This document shows, in pieces, positions 16,901 through 24,316 of a stretch of DNA of 64,000 nt. The position numbers and the translations under genes are program-made. Below the pieces are notes generated by a model. It was not told where the DNA came from, did not search any database, and worked only from the letters and a program-made list of their open reading frames with translations. The DNA comes from Parcubacteria group bacterium. GTDB taxonomy: Bacteria > Patescibacteria > Paceibacteria > UBA9973 > UBA2103. The DNA is taken from contig JAQBRE010000002.1 in the NCBI GenBank assembly GCA_028286605.1, positions 310,001-374,000 of the forward strand. Reading direction: 5' to 3'. Positions within the stretch are counted from its first letter, which is position 1; each line of letters begins with the position of its first letter.

Positions 16901-17522
16901 AACTAACTACAACGCATTCTCCGGAAGCAATCCTGCACTCTGCGTCTACGCGAACGGTTCAGGTTCTGCACAGTCGGGTAGCACTGCCAGCAGCGTATTC
17001 ACTCGCGACCTCACCCTGAAGAGTTCAGGCTCCGATGTTACCGCGCTTCAGACGTTGCTTATCGCGAAGGGATACCTGGCAGCAGGCAACACCACCGGAT
17101 ACTTCGGCGCCATGACGCAGACAGCGCTTATGCAGATGCAAGCAGCTGTGGGTATCAGTCCTTCTACCGGATACTTCGGTGCCAAGACTCGCGCTGCAGT
17201 TGGTGGAACCACGGTATCTGCTTCAGTGAACACCACCGCCGTTGCAACCGCACCTACAGGAACTACGGCTCCAGTATCCGGCTCATTCACCCGTGACCTC
17301 ACCATTGCTTCGACCGGTGCAGACGTATCAGCTCTTCAGGCCTTCCTGAACGCGAACGGTTACGCCGTCGCGCAGACGGGTCCCGGTTCTTCCGGTCACG
17401 AGACGACGATGTTCGGCTTTGCAACGCAGGCAGCGCTCGCGCGCTTCCAGACTGCAGACGGCATCGTTCCTGCTACCGGATACTTCGGCGCGAAGACGCG
17501 CGCGGCGATTTCGGGGAAGTAA
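13908..17522 (+). CDS. Large secreted SGNH hydrolase with C-terminal peptidoglycan-binding repeats
   Basis: 1204 residues, the longest gene here. A Sec signal peptide (about 1-30, ending VANAA) precedes beta-rich domains (about 30-410). An SGNH/GDSL hydrolase follows: GYGDSIT with nucleophile Ser427, YGIND with Asn498, and DGLHPN with Asp594/His597. Next come Ig- and fibronectin-III-like domains (about 620-830), a ZU5-like or adhesin-like region, and a Cys-containing YGCKDTNATNYNAF motif (about 990) common in Patescibacterial surface proteins. Two peptidoglycan-binding-1 domains start at residues 1031 and 1127 (FTRDLT..., ending TGYFGAKTRAA). Likely deacetylates or de-esterifies a surface or host glycan while held to the wall. 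TATAAT is at 13871-13876. Confidence 0.85.
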   Translation: MFTKKHLIPALSFSLVLLISFGVYSHVANAATSIAVSSATLAADGRTLTVHMTGVTGSLSPATAITNFSVAQGGVPVVISTATSSATTVTLVLSGPIVSTATVTVNLASGNLTDTGSDTVITSSGNAVTNSSTVTATTFAFSNAVITQGGQFGAWGNMSGHSMLTSFGAESRIDFEVTGTSATMQYFYASDVGDITVTVANADGSGATTVTPTLPTGALTSNVSLFSGKPDATYRVSVVFHGQGVFLFDGTSFLSVTGSAPALSAYPGYSGNSIYPFSDPSVTPHIVIEPGFKALTAQGYAAYNALMPITGDQVQADAAYRFKGSISSLYLWAYGDGANVHLDVYDATGATLQNSYDVSQVASSWGTWMPVASGMDTSTQHIYRLTGSTNAGFLTYSIMTVGGTGLDLTWTPPSLASLSVIAGYGDSITAGNVGTNGMSWLGYIRSVAQKLPGAGGGAAIANFGLGGDPVIGSGDTRFTDITGLSPQPKTVFVLYGINDINAGVSTTTFAASYSTMVNGLSAGLPSGTNIDYMAVLPTSYGGGSETKIDPFNAVIASIVTAKGGHNHFINTKNWNLGGTAYLTGGALDNTNFYDGLHPNPAGYVVMTKYLTPFAVTNPYSVSGPSSGANGTASANFTVTLNNGAAFDANDTVVLSDGASGGTFTPSVGSLGTSIATVTPALNATSFTFTYTPATSGTKTLTFTNGQGWVNPGTASYLSGTVTPPAISAISVGSIATTSATVAWTTDVLGSSRVSYGPTSTYSASTTQTDTSPRVMSHSVALANLVSCSTYHYQVDSIGASSNEATSSDQTFTTTCPGSVAITSSTAAPITTGAGGTLVFGSTSVTVPTSYTGTTTSATFAAQQLDPTSFFAAASRPVGMSSVGGYVVDLKAFVTATTTLSTFTHPISVILTYNPSDVAHIDISSLLIYRYDVGTGWTALTGCVTDTGAHTVTCQTSNFSDFSLFGTATASTPIATGLTSSTSGRTSGGVTYGCKDTNATNYNAFSGSNPALCVYANGSGSAQSGSTASSVFTRDLTLKSSGSDVTALQTLLIAKGYLAAGNTTGYFGAMTQTALMQMQAAVGISPSTGYFGAKTRAAVGGTTVSASVNTTAVATAPTGTTAPVSGSFTRDLTIASTGADVSALQAFLNANGYAVAQTGPGSSGHETTMFGFATQAALARFQTADGIVPATGYFGAKTRAAISGK

Positions 17523-17526
17523 CAAA

Positions 17527-17548
17527 CGCGCCCCTGGGAAGGGGCGCG
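17527..17548. terminator. GC-rich hairpin between convergent genes
   Basis: 8-bp CGCGCCCC/GGGGCGCG stem with 6-base loop, no long T-run on either side. Probably a shared weak terminator. Confidence 0.55.
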
Positions 17549-17572
17549 AGGCGTTATAAAAACTTTTGATCA

Positions 17573-17860
17573 CTAGGGATCAGGACTGCCGGGTTCGTCG
17601 GCGATAAACAGCTCCACTCGGTGAACCCATGGTTCTTGCGGAATGTCGCTCAGTAGTCCGAACACCTTCTCCCATTCTTCGTGCACGACAGATCCGGCCG
17701 TGCGCTCTTCAAGGCGGTGCTCGATATCTACGAATGCGTCAATGACGCGCCTATAGTTCGCTGATGTTTCCGGAATCCATAGCGAGGCAGTGTGGAGTCT
17801 TCGAAGAAGGATGCCAGGCGATCCTTCGCGTGCATGAGCAATCGTTCGTGCGCTAAGCAT
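17573..17860 (-). CDS. Small hypothetical protein with very strong Shine-Dalgarno, likely acquired
   Basis: 95 residues, soluble, rich in Arg, Glu and His, with RRLHTASLWIPETSANYRRV and a helical DAFVDIEHRLEERT segment. No family recognised. AAAGGAGG (complement 17866-17873) lies 5 bases before the ATG, and TATAAA (complement 17903-17908) predicts a leader of about 36 bases. It belongs to the minority of genes in the window with this classical arrangement. Confidence 0.55.
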   Translation of the reverse strand: MLSARTIAHAREGSPGILLRRLHTASLWIPETSANYRRVIDAFVDIEHRLEERTAGSVVHEEWEKVFGLLSDIPQEPWVHRVELFIADEPGSPDP

Positions 17861-17902
17861 CTCTTCCTCCTTTCCTATTGTGAGAAGAACTCGTTCCTAT
17901 TT

Positions 17903-17908
17903 TTTATA
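17903..17908 (-). promoter_or_regulatory. -10 box of the 17573-17860 gene
   Basis: TATAAA on the minus strand, 42 bases before the start codon, ahead of the AAAGGAGG site. Confidence 0.4.
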
Positions 17909-17946
17909 GCACGCATATGCCTGTGCAAATGTGCATGCGCACCCGC

Positions 17947-17979
17947 AAAACAAAAGAAGCCAGACAAATGTCTAGCTTC
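17947..17979 (-). terminator. Terminator of the 17996-18220 gene
   Basis: 10-bp stem with one mismatch (17956-17965 with 17970-17979), followed leftward by TTTTGTTTTG. Confidence 0.75.
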
Positions 17980-17995
17980 AGGCGAAAGGGAATTA

Positions 17996-18220
17996 TTAGC
18001 GAGTGATGTTGGCGACGCGAGGGAGGGAAGGTTCAGCATTCATTCCGGAGAATTGAATAGCACTGGCTGCACCTGCGATCTGCGAGCCTACATTTGCTGA
18101 TACTTCGCCGGCTTTCAGAAATGCGACGATCGTATTCTGAAGCTGGCTGAATATAACAGGAACGAGAAGCTGAAGAATAAGGATGGTAACACCGAGACCG
18201 AATGCACGAAAGATGGACAT
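17996..18220 (-). CDS. Small single-pass membrane protein
   Basis: 74 residues. One hydrophobic helix near the N-terminus (about residues 6-26, FGLGVTILILQLLVPVIF), then a polar Ala/Ser/Gly-rich part. The shape recalls small pilin-like or TM-plus-tail proteins common in Patescibacteria, but no prepilin cleavage motif is seen. No family named. It has its own terminator. Confidence 0.5.
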   Translation of the reverse strand: MSIFRAFGLGVTILILQLLVPVIFSQLQNTIVAFLKAGEVSANVGSQIAGAASAIQFSGMNAEPSLPRVANITR

Positions 18221-18343
18221 GGCGTGGTGGTTGTTTGATAAGCGTGGAATCTGGGAAGATTACACACGCGAAATTCGTACGAATTTCAACCGATCCTTTT
18301 CAAGCTCCTTCCGCTATATAGAACCTGCCGCTTAGGGCAAAGG

Positions 18344-18886
18344 TTACAGCCCCTTATCCTTCAGTAACTGAGCGTAGTGTTCCTGCACTTTCTGCAGCTT
18401 CGGCGCGATTATCACCTGACAATATCCCTGCTGCTTGTTGTTCGCGTAGTAGTTCTTGTGATAGTCCTCGGCAGGGTAGAAGGTAGCGTCTTCTTCGATG
18501 GTTGTGACGATCGGGTCGCCGTCCGGTGATGAATCACTCAACTCTTTTATGAATGCTTCCGTGTCTGCGCGCTGGTCAGGAGTCGTGGGGAATACGACGG
18601 AACGATACTGCGTGCCTATATCGTTACCCTGACGGTTCAGCTGTGTTGCATCGTGCGAGCCGAAGAAGACGGTGAGCAGATCTTTGTACGAAACCTGCGA
18701 TGGATCGAACTCGATTCGTATCACTTCTGCATGGCCTGTCGTACCGGTACAGACTTCCTGGTAGGTGGGATTCGGGGAACGTCCGCCGGCATAGCCAGGT
18801 TCCACGGATGTCACGCCTTTGAGCATCTTGAATACGGCTTCCGTGCACCAGAAGCAGCCGCCGCCGAATAGTGCTACCTCAGTCAT
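18344..18886 (-). CDS. msrA: Peptide methionine sulfoxide reductase MsrA
   Basis: 180 residues. Reduces S-methionine sulfoxide in proteins. GGGCFWC (catalytic Cys11, Cys14) at the N-terminus, followed by GYAGG and the EVCTGTTGHAEVIRIEFDP core, and ITPAEDYHKNYY-like residues (FYPAEDYHKNYY) near the end. The start MTEVALFGGG at 18886 overlaps the end of msrB by 8 bases in an ATGACTGA arrangement, indicating translational coupling; the longer frame to 18913 is rejected. Confidence 0.95.
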   Translation of the reverse strand: MTEVALFGGGCFWCTEAVFKMLKGVTSVEPGYAGGRSPNPTYQEVCTGTTGHAEVIRIEFDPSQVSYKDLLTVFFGSHDATQLNRQGNDIGTQYRSVVFPTTPDQRADTEAFIKELSDSSPDGDPIVTTIEEDATFYPAEDYHKNYYANNKQQGYCQVIIAPKLQKVQEHYAQLLKDKGL

Positions 18887-19286
18887 GCTGGTCCTCTTCT
18901 TTCTCGAACTCAAGGCTCACCGAGTTGATGCAATAGCGCTTGCCGCCTTTGTCTGCAGGGCCATCATCGAACACGTGACCGAGGTGGCTATTGCAATGTT
19001 TGCAGAACACTTCGGTGCGATGCATGCCGTGCGCGTCATCGGAACGGGTGCCGACGTTCTCGGCGACTGCCGGATCAGTGAAAGAAGGCCAGCCGCTCTT
19101 AGAATCGAACTTCGAGTCGGATGAAAAGAGCACATTTCCGCAGACCTTGCAGCGGTACATGCCATGCTCGTGATTATCTACATAGATGCCTTTAAACGGG
19201 GCTTCTGTGCCGCCTTCGCGCAGAACGTTATATTCTTCGGGGGTCAGTTTCTGACGAATCTCATCTTCGTTCATAGGTTCATTCAT
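18879..19286 (-). CDS. msrB: Peptide methionine sulfoxide reductase MsrB
   Basis: 135 residues. Reduces the R epimer of methionine sulfoxide, complementing MsrA. Zinc-binding Cys46/Cys49 (CKVC) and Cys95/Cys98 (CKHC), the SGWPSF block, and catalytic Cys119 in RYCINS are all present. First gene of an msrB-msrA operon. TATAAT (complement 19293-19298) ends 6 bases before the ATG, predicting a leaderless mRNA. Confidence 0.96.
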   Translation of the reverse strand: MNEPMNEDEIRQKLTPEEYNVLREGGTEAPFKGIYVDNHEHGMYRCKVCGNVLFSSDSKFDSKSGWPSFTDPAVAENVGTRSDDAHGMHRTEVFCKHCNSHLGHVFDDGPADKGGKRYCINSVSLEFEKEEDQHD

Positions 19287-19292
19287 GTGCTA

Positions 19293-19330
19293 ATTATACC
19301 CCTGACAAAGGCCTCCCGATAGGCTAGGAT
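19293..19330. promoter_or_regulatory. Back-to-back promoters of msrB and VKOR
   Basis: Minus strand TATAAT (19293-19298), 6 bases from the msrB start; plus strand TAGGAT (19325-19330), 7 bases from the VKOR start. Only 51 bases separate the two start codons. Confidence 0.55.
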
Positions 19331-19337
19331 TAAGGGA

Positions 19338-19820
19338 ATGACCCGCACGGCTCTCCTCTGCCTCCTCCTCGTGCTGACGTTCCTGGGCCTTGCAGATGCG
19401 TGGTATCTGACACAGGCAGCACTTAATGGAACAGCGCTCGCATGCAGCTTTACCGGACTTCAGGCGCTCAGCGGATGTAATCAGGTTGCGCAGAGTCCGT
19501 TCTCTCATTTCCTTGGTCTGCCTCTCGCGCTTTACGGTGTCGTGTTCTATGTGGTGTTGTTCGTAATCGCTGCGGTTCTATTCGTCGTACACGCACGGAT
19601 GCTGTATCGCGCGACAATCGCGCTCGGCATCATTGGGTTCGTACTTTCGTTGTATTTCGTGTTCCTGCAGATTTTCGTAATCAAGGCGCTCTGCGTTTAC
19701 TGCCTCGCTTCGATGGTGATCGCGCTTTTTATCTTCTTCGTTACGTGGCGATTGTGGAAGCGCTTCGCGGTGGTGAAAGTTTCAGAGCCGGTCGTACCCA
19801 CTGTGTCGATAGTTTCATAA
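19338..19820 (+). CDS. Vitamin K epoxide reductase (VKOR) family protein
   Basis: 160 residues, four or five membrane helices. The redox-active CVYC is at residues 119-122 in the last helix pair. The loop pair Cys36/Cys47 (ALACSF and SGCNQVAQS, followed by the SxFxxFLGLPLALYG block) is intact. VKOR oxidises DsbA-like partners and passes electrons to quinone, replacing DsbB. Two DsbA-like proteins occur in the window (12228 and 34385). It is divergent from msrBA and 7 bases upstream of the bactofilin-like gene. Confidence 0.92.
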   Translation: MTRTALLCLLLVLTFLGLADAWYLTQAALNGTALACSFTGLQALSGCNQVAQSPFSHFLGLPLALYGVVFYVVLFVIAAVLFVVHARMLYRATIALGIIGFVLSLYFVFLQIFVIKALCVYCLASMVIALFIFFVTWRLWKRFAVVKVSEPVVPTVSIVS

Positions 19821-19827
19821 TATTCGT

Positions 19828-20994
19828 ATGCAGGCACGACGCATCATTCTTCCCGCACTCTTGATACTGATGCTTCCGGCCTTTGCGAATGCCGCGACAT
19901 TCGCCGAACAGAAGACGCTCGTTCTTTCTGCGGCGCCTCCGGATAACACGTACCTTGCCGGCGCAAGTGTAACGGTGAGTGCTCCATTGCCTGCTGATCT
20001 TTCAGCAGCAGGCGGCACTGTAACGACATATTCGCCGATTGGAGGTGATGCGCTTATTGCAGGCGGTACGGTAGATTTGCAGCAGGCCGTTGCAGGCGAC
20101 GTGCGCGCGGTTGGCGGACGCATCATGATTGATGCGCCGGTGGCCGGCGACGTAGTCGCCGGTGGAGCAACGATAAACGTTTCTGCGCCAGCGCGTGATA
20201 TGCGCCTGTTCGGCGTGAACGTGCAGGCAACGGGCGGTGCGTACGGACCGGTCACTATCTACGGGGCAGACGTAACGCTTGCGGGAAATTATGACGGTGA
20301 TGTGGAGGTAATCGCTTCAGACCACTTCACGGTTGGCCCGAATACGCACATTCATGGCGTGCTGAAATACAATGCACCTCAGCAGGCTGAGATTCCTGCA
20401 TCATCCATCGTGGATGGGGGAGTAACGTACACGGGCTCCTACGCATACGTACCGACGAATGCAGAAGCGCAGAAGTTCGCGATTGCCGGCGCGGGAGTAT
20501 TCTTCATTGTGCGGGCGCTTGCGGTGATGATAGCGGCCGGCCTCCTGGCCGGCCTGTTCCCGCAATTCAGCGAAGCGCTCGCCACACGCATATTCACGCG
20601 CCGCTACGCACGCACGAGCCTGCTCGCACTTCTTGGCTTCGGCGTGCTTATCGCCACGCCCGTTCTTATTCTGCTTCTCACGGTTTCATTCGTGGGCGGC
20701 GGCCTCGCATTACTGCTCGGTTCTGGGTATGTCTTCCTTATTTTCCTTTCCTACATATACACGGGCATTCTTGCGGGAGGCGCGCTTCGTCAACTAATTA
20801 CGAAGCGATCCGCTACGCTCATCTCCTGGCAGGATGCTCTCGCCGGCACTCTCGTATTTTTCATACTCGGTAGCATTCCCTACTTAGGCGGCATCATCAC
20901 GCTCATCGCAGTGTGTCTTACGCTTGGCTTCATGGTCTCTGGTCTATACTTATTCACATTCCGCAGGGATACCTCGTGGCAGGAATCACTCTAA
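19828..20994 (+). CDS. Polytopic protein with bactofilin-like beta domain outside
   Basis: 388 residues. Signal peptide (1-22, ends ANAA), then a repeat-rich region (about 45-170) with the short GDxxxxGGxVxL rungs of a bactofilin/polymer-forming right-handed helix (GGDALIAGGTVDL, AGDVRAVGGRIMI, AGDVVAGGATINV). From about 215 follow five or six membrane helices (DUF8173-like C-terminal part). Bactofilins normally polymerise inside the cell; here the domain should face outside. Starts 7 bases after VKOR, so one operon. Function unknown. Confidence 0.75.
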   Translation: MQARRIILPALLILMLPAFANAATFAEQKTLVLSAAPPDNTYLAGASVTVSAPLPADLSAAGGTVTTYSPIGGDALIAGGTVDLQQAVAGDVRAVGGRIMIDAPVAGDVVAGGATINVSAPARDMRLFGVNVQATGGAYGPVTIYGADVTLAGNYDGDVEVIASDHFTVGPNTHIHGVLKYNAPQQAEIPASSIVDGGVTYTGSYAYVPTNAEAQKFAIAGAGVFFIVRALAVMIAAGLLAGLFPQFSEALATRIFTRRYARTSLLALLGFGVLIATPVLILLLTVSFVGGGLALLLGSGYVFLIFLSYIYTGILAGGALRQLITKRSATLISWQDALAGTLVFFILGSIPYLGGIITLIAVCLTLGFMVSGLYLFTFRRDTSWQESL

Positions 20995-21006
20995 TTTATC
21001 TACTCT

Positions 21007-21480
21007 ATGGCACTACCAACCATCGGTTCTATCGCTCCCGATTTTACGCTTGAAGATCAAGATGGCGTAGAACATTCGCTTTCGCAATATAAAGGGAAAT
21101 ACGTACTCGTCTATTTCTATCCGAAAGACGACACTCCTGGCTGCACGAAAGAAGCCTGCTTGCTTGGCGAATATATGCCGGATTTCTCGAAGAGCGATGC
21201 GGTGATACTCGGCATATCTCCGGACACTGTTAAGAGCCATAAGAAGTTCGCAGAGAAGTACGGACTGAAGTTTACATTGCTCGCAGACCCGGAAAAGAAA
21301 TCAATCAGCGCATACGATGTGTGGGGCCTGAAGAAGTTCATGGGCAAAGAATACGAAGGAGTATTCCGTACGTCGTTCCTGGTTGCGCCAGATGGAACCG
21401 TAGCTAAGGTGTACGAAAATGTGAAGCCAGAAAAGCACGCAGAGGAAGTGCTCGCAGACCTGCAGGAACTTCACGGATAA
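21007..21480 (+). CDS. bcp: Thioredoxin-dependent peroxiredoxin, Bcp/PrxQ type
   Basis: 157 residues. Reduces hydroperoxides. Peroxidatic Cys46 in DDTPGCTKEAC and resolving Cys51, the short-spaced PrxQ arrangement. AFRTSFLVAPDG-type C-terminal block (VFRTSFLVAPDGTV) present. Last redox gene in the VKOR-bactofilin-Bcp run; endonuclease III begins 2 bases after its stop. Confidence 0.95.
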   Translation: MALPTIGSIAPDFTLEDQDGVEHSLSQYKGKYVLVYFYPKDDTPGCTKEACLLGEYMPDFSKSDAVILGISPDTVKSHKKFAEKYGLKFTLLADPEKKSISAYDVWGLKKFMGKEYEGVFRTSFLVAPDGTVAKVYENVKPEKHAEEVLADLQELHG

Positions 21481-21482
21481 TC

Positions 21483-22151
21483 ATGGCTGAAGGGAAGTTC
21501 GAAGAACGAAAAGCGCGAGCGAAGAAGATGCTTGCGTACTTGAAGAAGGCGTATCCGGAACCGAAAACGGAACTCACCTACAAGACGCCGATACAGCTCG
21601 TTGCGAGCGTTATGCTTTCGGCACAGTCTACCGACAAGCGGGTGAATCTCGTTACCGATACGCTATGGAAAAAATATAAGACGGTGGACGATCTTGCGAA
21701 TGCGGACCTGGCTGAATTCACGAAAGAGATTTCAAGCATCACATTTTATAGAAATAAGGCGAAGGCGATTATCGGCACCGCGAAGATGATCCGTAATGAG
21801 TTCGGCGGAAAGATTCCCAAAACGGAAAAGGAACTCGTGCTGCTTCCTGGCATCGCGTATAAATCTGCGCACGTGATCATGGGTGAGTTGCACGGCATAT
21901 ACGAAGGCATACCGACCGACACGCACGTGCGGCGTTTCGCGCTCCGTTTCGATCTTACCGACAGCAAAGACCTCACGAAGATTTCGAAAGATCTCGAAGC
22001 ATTGATTCAGAAGTCAGATTGGAAATACGTGAACAACGGTCTGGTGTTGTATGGACGCTATGTATGTAGGGCGTTACCGCACCCGTGCGAAGACCATCCG
22101 CTCACCAAGATCTGGCCGCCTGCCGCGCATCGCTGGCCCAAGGCGAAATAG
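21483..22151 (+). CDS. nth: Endonuclease III homologue lacking the iron-sulfur cluster ligands
   Basis: 222 residues. DNA glycosylase/AP lyase of base-excision repair. HhH motif LPGIAYKSAHVI with catalytic Lys127, and Asp146 in TDTHVRR; SAQSTDKRVN near the start is also typical. The C-terminal region that normally carries C-x6-C-x2-C-x5-C has only Cys195 and Cys202; the third and fourth ligands are missing (CEDHPLTKIW), so no [4Fe-4S] cluster can form. Both catalytic residues are kept, so activity is expected. Directly followed by the MutY-like gene (2-base gap). Confidence 0.92.
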   Translation: MAEGKFEERKARAKKMLAYLKKAYPEPKTELTYKTPIQLVASVMLSAQSTDKRVNLVTDTLWKKYKTVDDLANADLAEFTKEISSITFYRNKAKAIIGTAKMIRNEFGGKIPKTEKELVLLPGIAYKSAHVIMGELHGIYEGIPTDTHVRRFALRFDLTDSKDLTKISKDLEALIQKSDWKYVNNGLVLYGRYVCRALPHPCEDHPLTKIWPPAAHRWPKAK

Positions 22152-22153
22152 CT

Positions 22154-22963
22154 ATGGAGGTTCGTGCATTCAGGAAAACTATATGGGATTTTTATAAGAA
22201 GCAGGGAAGGCATGATCTTCCGTGGCGAACGACGACGGACCCGTACAAGATCCTCGTTTCAGAAGTGATGCTGCAGCAGACGCAGGTGGAAAGAGTTTGC
22301 AGCTATTACGCAGCGTGGCTAAAACAGTTTCCGAACGTGAAGGCGCTCGCGGCTTCGCCGCTCGCCGACGTACTAACCGCGTGGCAAGGTCTCGGCTATA
22401 ACCGGCGCGCGAAGATGCTGCACGATGCAGCAAAGGTAGTGGTACGAGAATACAAAGGAAAGATGCCGACCAATCCGGAACTGCTGGTAAAGTTGCCTGG
22501 CGTCGGCCCGTATACAGCGCGTGCGGTCGCAGCATTCAGTACGAATGCAGATGTCGTATTCATCGAGACGAATCTGCGCACCGTCGTATTGCATCATTTC
22601 TTTCCGAAGAAAAAGGTAGTGAGTGATGCAGAAATCCTTGAGGTTCTGACAGATGCCTTTCCTAAAGGAAAGGCTCGCGAATGGTATGCCGCACTTATGG
22701 ACTACGGCTCGTACCTGAAGCGGAGCGGCGTAAGGGTGAATGCAAAGAGCAAGACGTATGCGAAGCAGTCTGCGTTTAGCGGCTCTGGGCGCGAAGCACG
22801 TGGTGCCGTGTTGAGAGAGCTTGCGAAAGGAGCGGTAACGCAGAAGCGCCTTGTTGGCTTGCTTGGTGATGACCGTACGGCACAAATCAGCGAGCAGCTT
22901 ATGAAGCTGCTCGCTGAAGGGATGGTACAGAAAAGCGGCGTGCGCTATTCGCTTCCACGCTAA
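22154..22963 (+). CDS. A/G-specific adenine glycosylase-like protein (MutY family), cluster-free
   Basis: 269 residues. HhH-GPD glycosylase: LPWR (22-25), SEVMLQQTQV with catalytic Glu37, HhH LPGVGPYTA (114-122). The general acid/base Asp of MutY is replaced by Glu138 in IETNLRTV. No cysteine occurs after residue 49, so the iron-sulfur cluster is absent. The MutT-like C-terminal domain is replaced by a short winged-helix-like tail (about 210-269). The start MEVRAFRK at 22154 follows the nth stop by 2 bases. Probably removes mispaired A, though loss of Asp could change chemistry. Overlaps the convergent MFS gene by 4 bases. Confidence 0.85.
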   Translation: MEVRAFRKTIWDFYKKQGRHDLPWRTTTDPYKILVSEVMLQQTQVERVCSYYAAWLKQFPNVKALAASPLADVLTAWQGLGYNRRAKMLHDAAKVVVREYKGKMPTNPELLVKLPGVGPYTARAVAAFSTNADVVFIETNLRTVVLHHFFPKKKVVSDAEILEVLTDAFPKGKAREWYAALMDYGSYLKRSGVRVNAKSKTYAKQSAFSGSGREARGAVLRELAKGAVTQKRLVGLLGDDRTAQISEQLMKLLAEGMVQKSGVRYSLPR

Positions 22964-24153
22964 ACACGGTTCGCATCTACGTGCGTCATCTGGCGTACGG
23001 GGCGGAAACTGCGCACATGGGTCGCCGTAATCATGCCGACGAGCATCACGATTAAGCCCATGCATACGAAGAATATTTGGTATGTGCTGATAAGCAGGAA
23101 GATGCTGCCGACAACCGGGGCAATCAGCGCGCTCAAGGGGCGCATCATGCGGAACACACTTACGGTGTCCGCGTCCCGTTCTGATACGCGACGGAAGAAA
23201 TGTCCTTCAGTCATAGCCTCGACGAGCGCAGCACCGACGCGGCTGATGAACAGGATAAGCAAGATGATGAGGATAGAGGTACTTGCGGTGACGTACGCGA
23301 TGAGTGCGAATGCGGTGCCCATAATTATGAAGCCCGCAATGAGCAGCGCGCGATCACCGAGCTTCGTATCTGCAAGGATTCCTGCTGGATACTCCACCAG
23401 CACGAACGGTGCAAGCATAAGTGCGAATACCCAGCCAAGCTCGCTCCAGGGGATGCCAAGCACCGTATGCAGATAGAGTGGTATATATAGCTGCGCGAAC
23501 TGATAGAAGGTCTGCAACATGAGCATAGATGCGGCGATGGCACGCAGGTCTGAATCTTTCATCACGTTGCGGATCGCTTCACGCGTACTGCTCTTGATCG
23601 CAGTGAGGCCGTGCGGCAGTTTCGCGCCAAACATAAGCAGGATGAATGGAACGAGCGAAAGGGAAGCGACGAAGAATATGCGGTCGTAGCGGTCGCCGCC
23701 ATCCAGAAGCGTACCGATAATCAGAGGTGCCACGAGTAAAGCAGTATTACCTGCGGTGAGGAATGCAGTACGTATGCGGCCGGTCGAATTCTCATTCTCA
23801 ACCGTTGCTTCAACGAGGATGTCGAGCTGATACGCAAGCAATGGTGCAATTGCGCAGGTAAGCGCGGCAAGTACGATGGCAGCGAACGGCGTCGGCGAAA
23901 GCGCAAGGCAAAGTAGTATGAATGCCTGCAGCAGACTGAAACCTAGGGCAAGCTGTTGTGCGCCGTATCTGCGCACGAGTTTCGGTATGAACGGAAATAC
24001 TATCAAGGTTACTACTGCGCCGAATGATATGACGAAGCCGGTAAGCGAGGCTGGCATGAACATGGCCAAATACGGGCCGAGCACGTACACGATAAGAAAG
24101 AAGTACGCAGACGCGAAGAAATTACCGAACGAAAGTATCCGACGCGTGCGCAT
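22960..24153 (-). CDS. Major facilitator superfamily transporter
   Basis: 397 residues with about 11-12 hydrophobic helices, split by a central cytoplasmic loop (about 185-215, AKLPHGLTAIKSSTREAIRN). The loop 2-3 region has PKLVRRYGAQ, a degenerate MFS motif A. Substrate cannot be inferred. TAGAAT (complement 24163-24168) ends 9 bases before the ATG. The 3' end overlaps the MutY-like gene by 4 bases. Confidence 0.85.
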   Translation of the reverse strand: MRTRRILSFGNFFASAYFFLIVYVLGPYLAMFMPASLTGFVISFGAVVTLIVFPFIPKLVRRYGAQQLALGFSLLQAFILLCLALSPTPFAAIVLAALTCAIAPLLAYQLDILVEATVENENSTGRIRTAFLTAGNTALLVAPLIIGTLLDGGDRYDRIFFVASLSLVPFILLMFGAKLPHGLTAIKSSTREAIRNVMKDSDLRAIAASMLMLQTFYQFAQLYIPLYLHTVLGIPWSELGWVFALMLAPFVLVEYPAGILADTKLGDRALLIAGFIIMGTAFALIAYVTASTSILIILLILFISRVGAALVEAMTEGHFFRRVSERDADTVSVFRMMRPLSALIAPVVGSIFLLISTYQIFFVCMGLIVMLVGMITATHVRSFRPVRQMTHVDANRV

Positions 24154-24162
24154 GATTCACTC

Positions 24163-24168
24163 ATTCTA
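24163..24168 (-). promoter_or_regulatory. -10 box of the MFS gene
   Basis: TAGAAT on the minus strand, 9 bases before the start codon. Confidence 0.45.
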
Positions 24169-24301
24169 GCATTCACATTCAATCCACAGGCTTTTGATAT
24201 ATTGTGCGCCTATGCGAAAACGTTTGAAACCCTGTGGTATTTAATTACATTCCGCACGAAATAGTTTATAAATTCTTTAGAATTACTTTATCTCCGTGCT
24301 G

Positions 24302-24307
24302 TATACT
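24302..24307 (+). promoter_or_regulatory. -10 box of the PemK-like gene
   Basis: TATACT ends 9 bases before the ATG at 24317; the region upstream is very AT-rich. Confidence 0.5.
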
Positions 24308-24316
24308 CGCGGAGCC

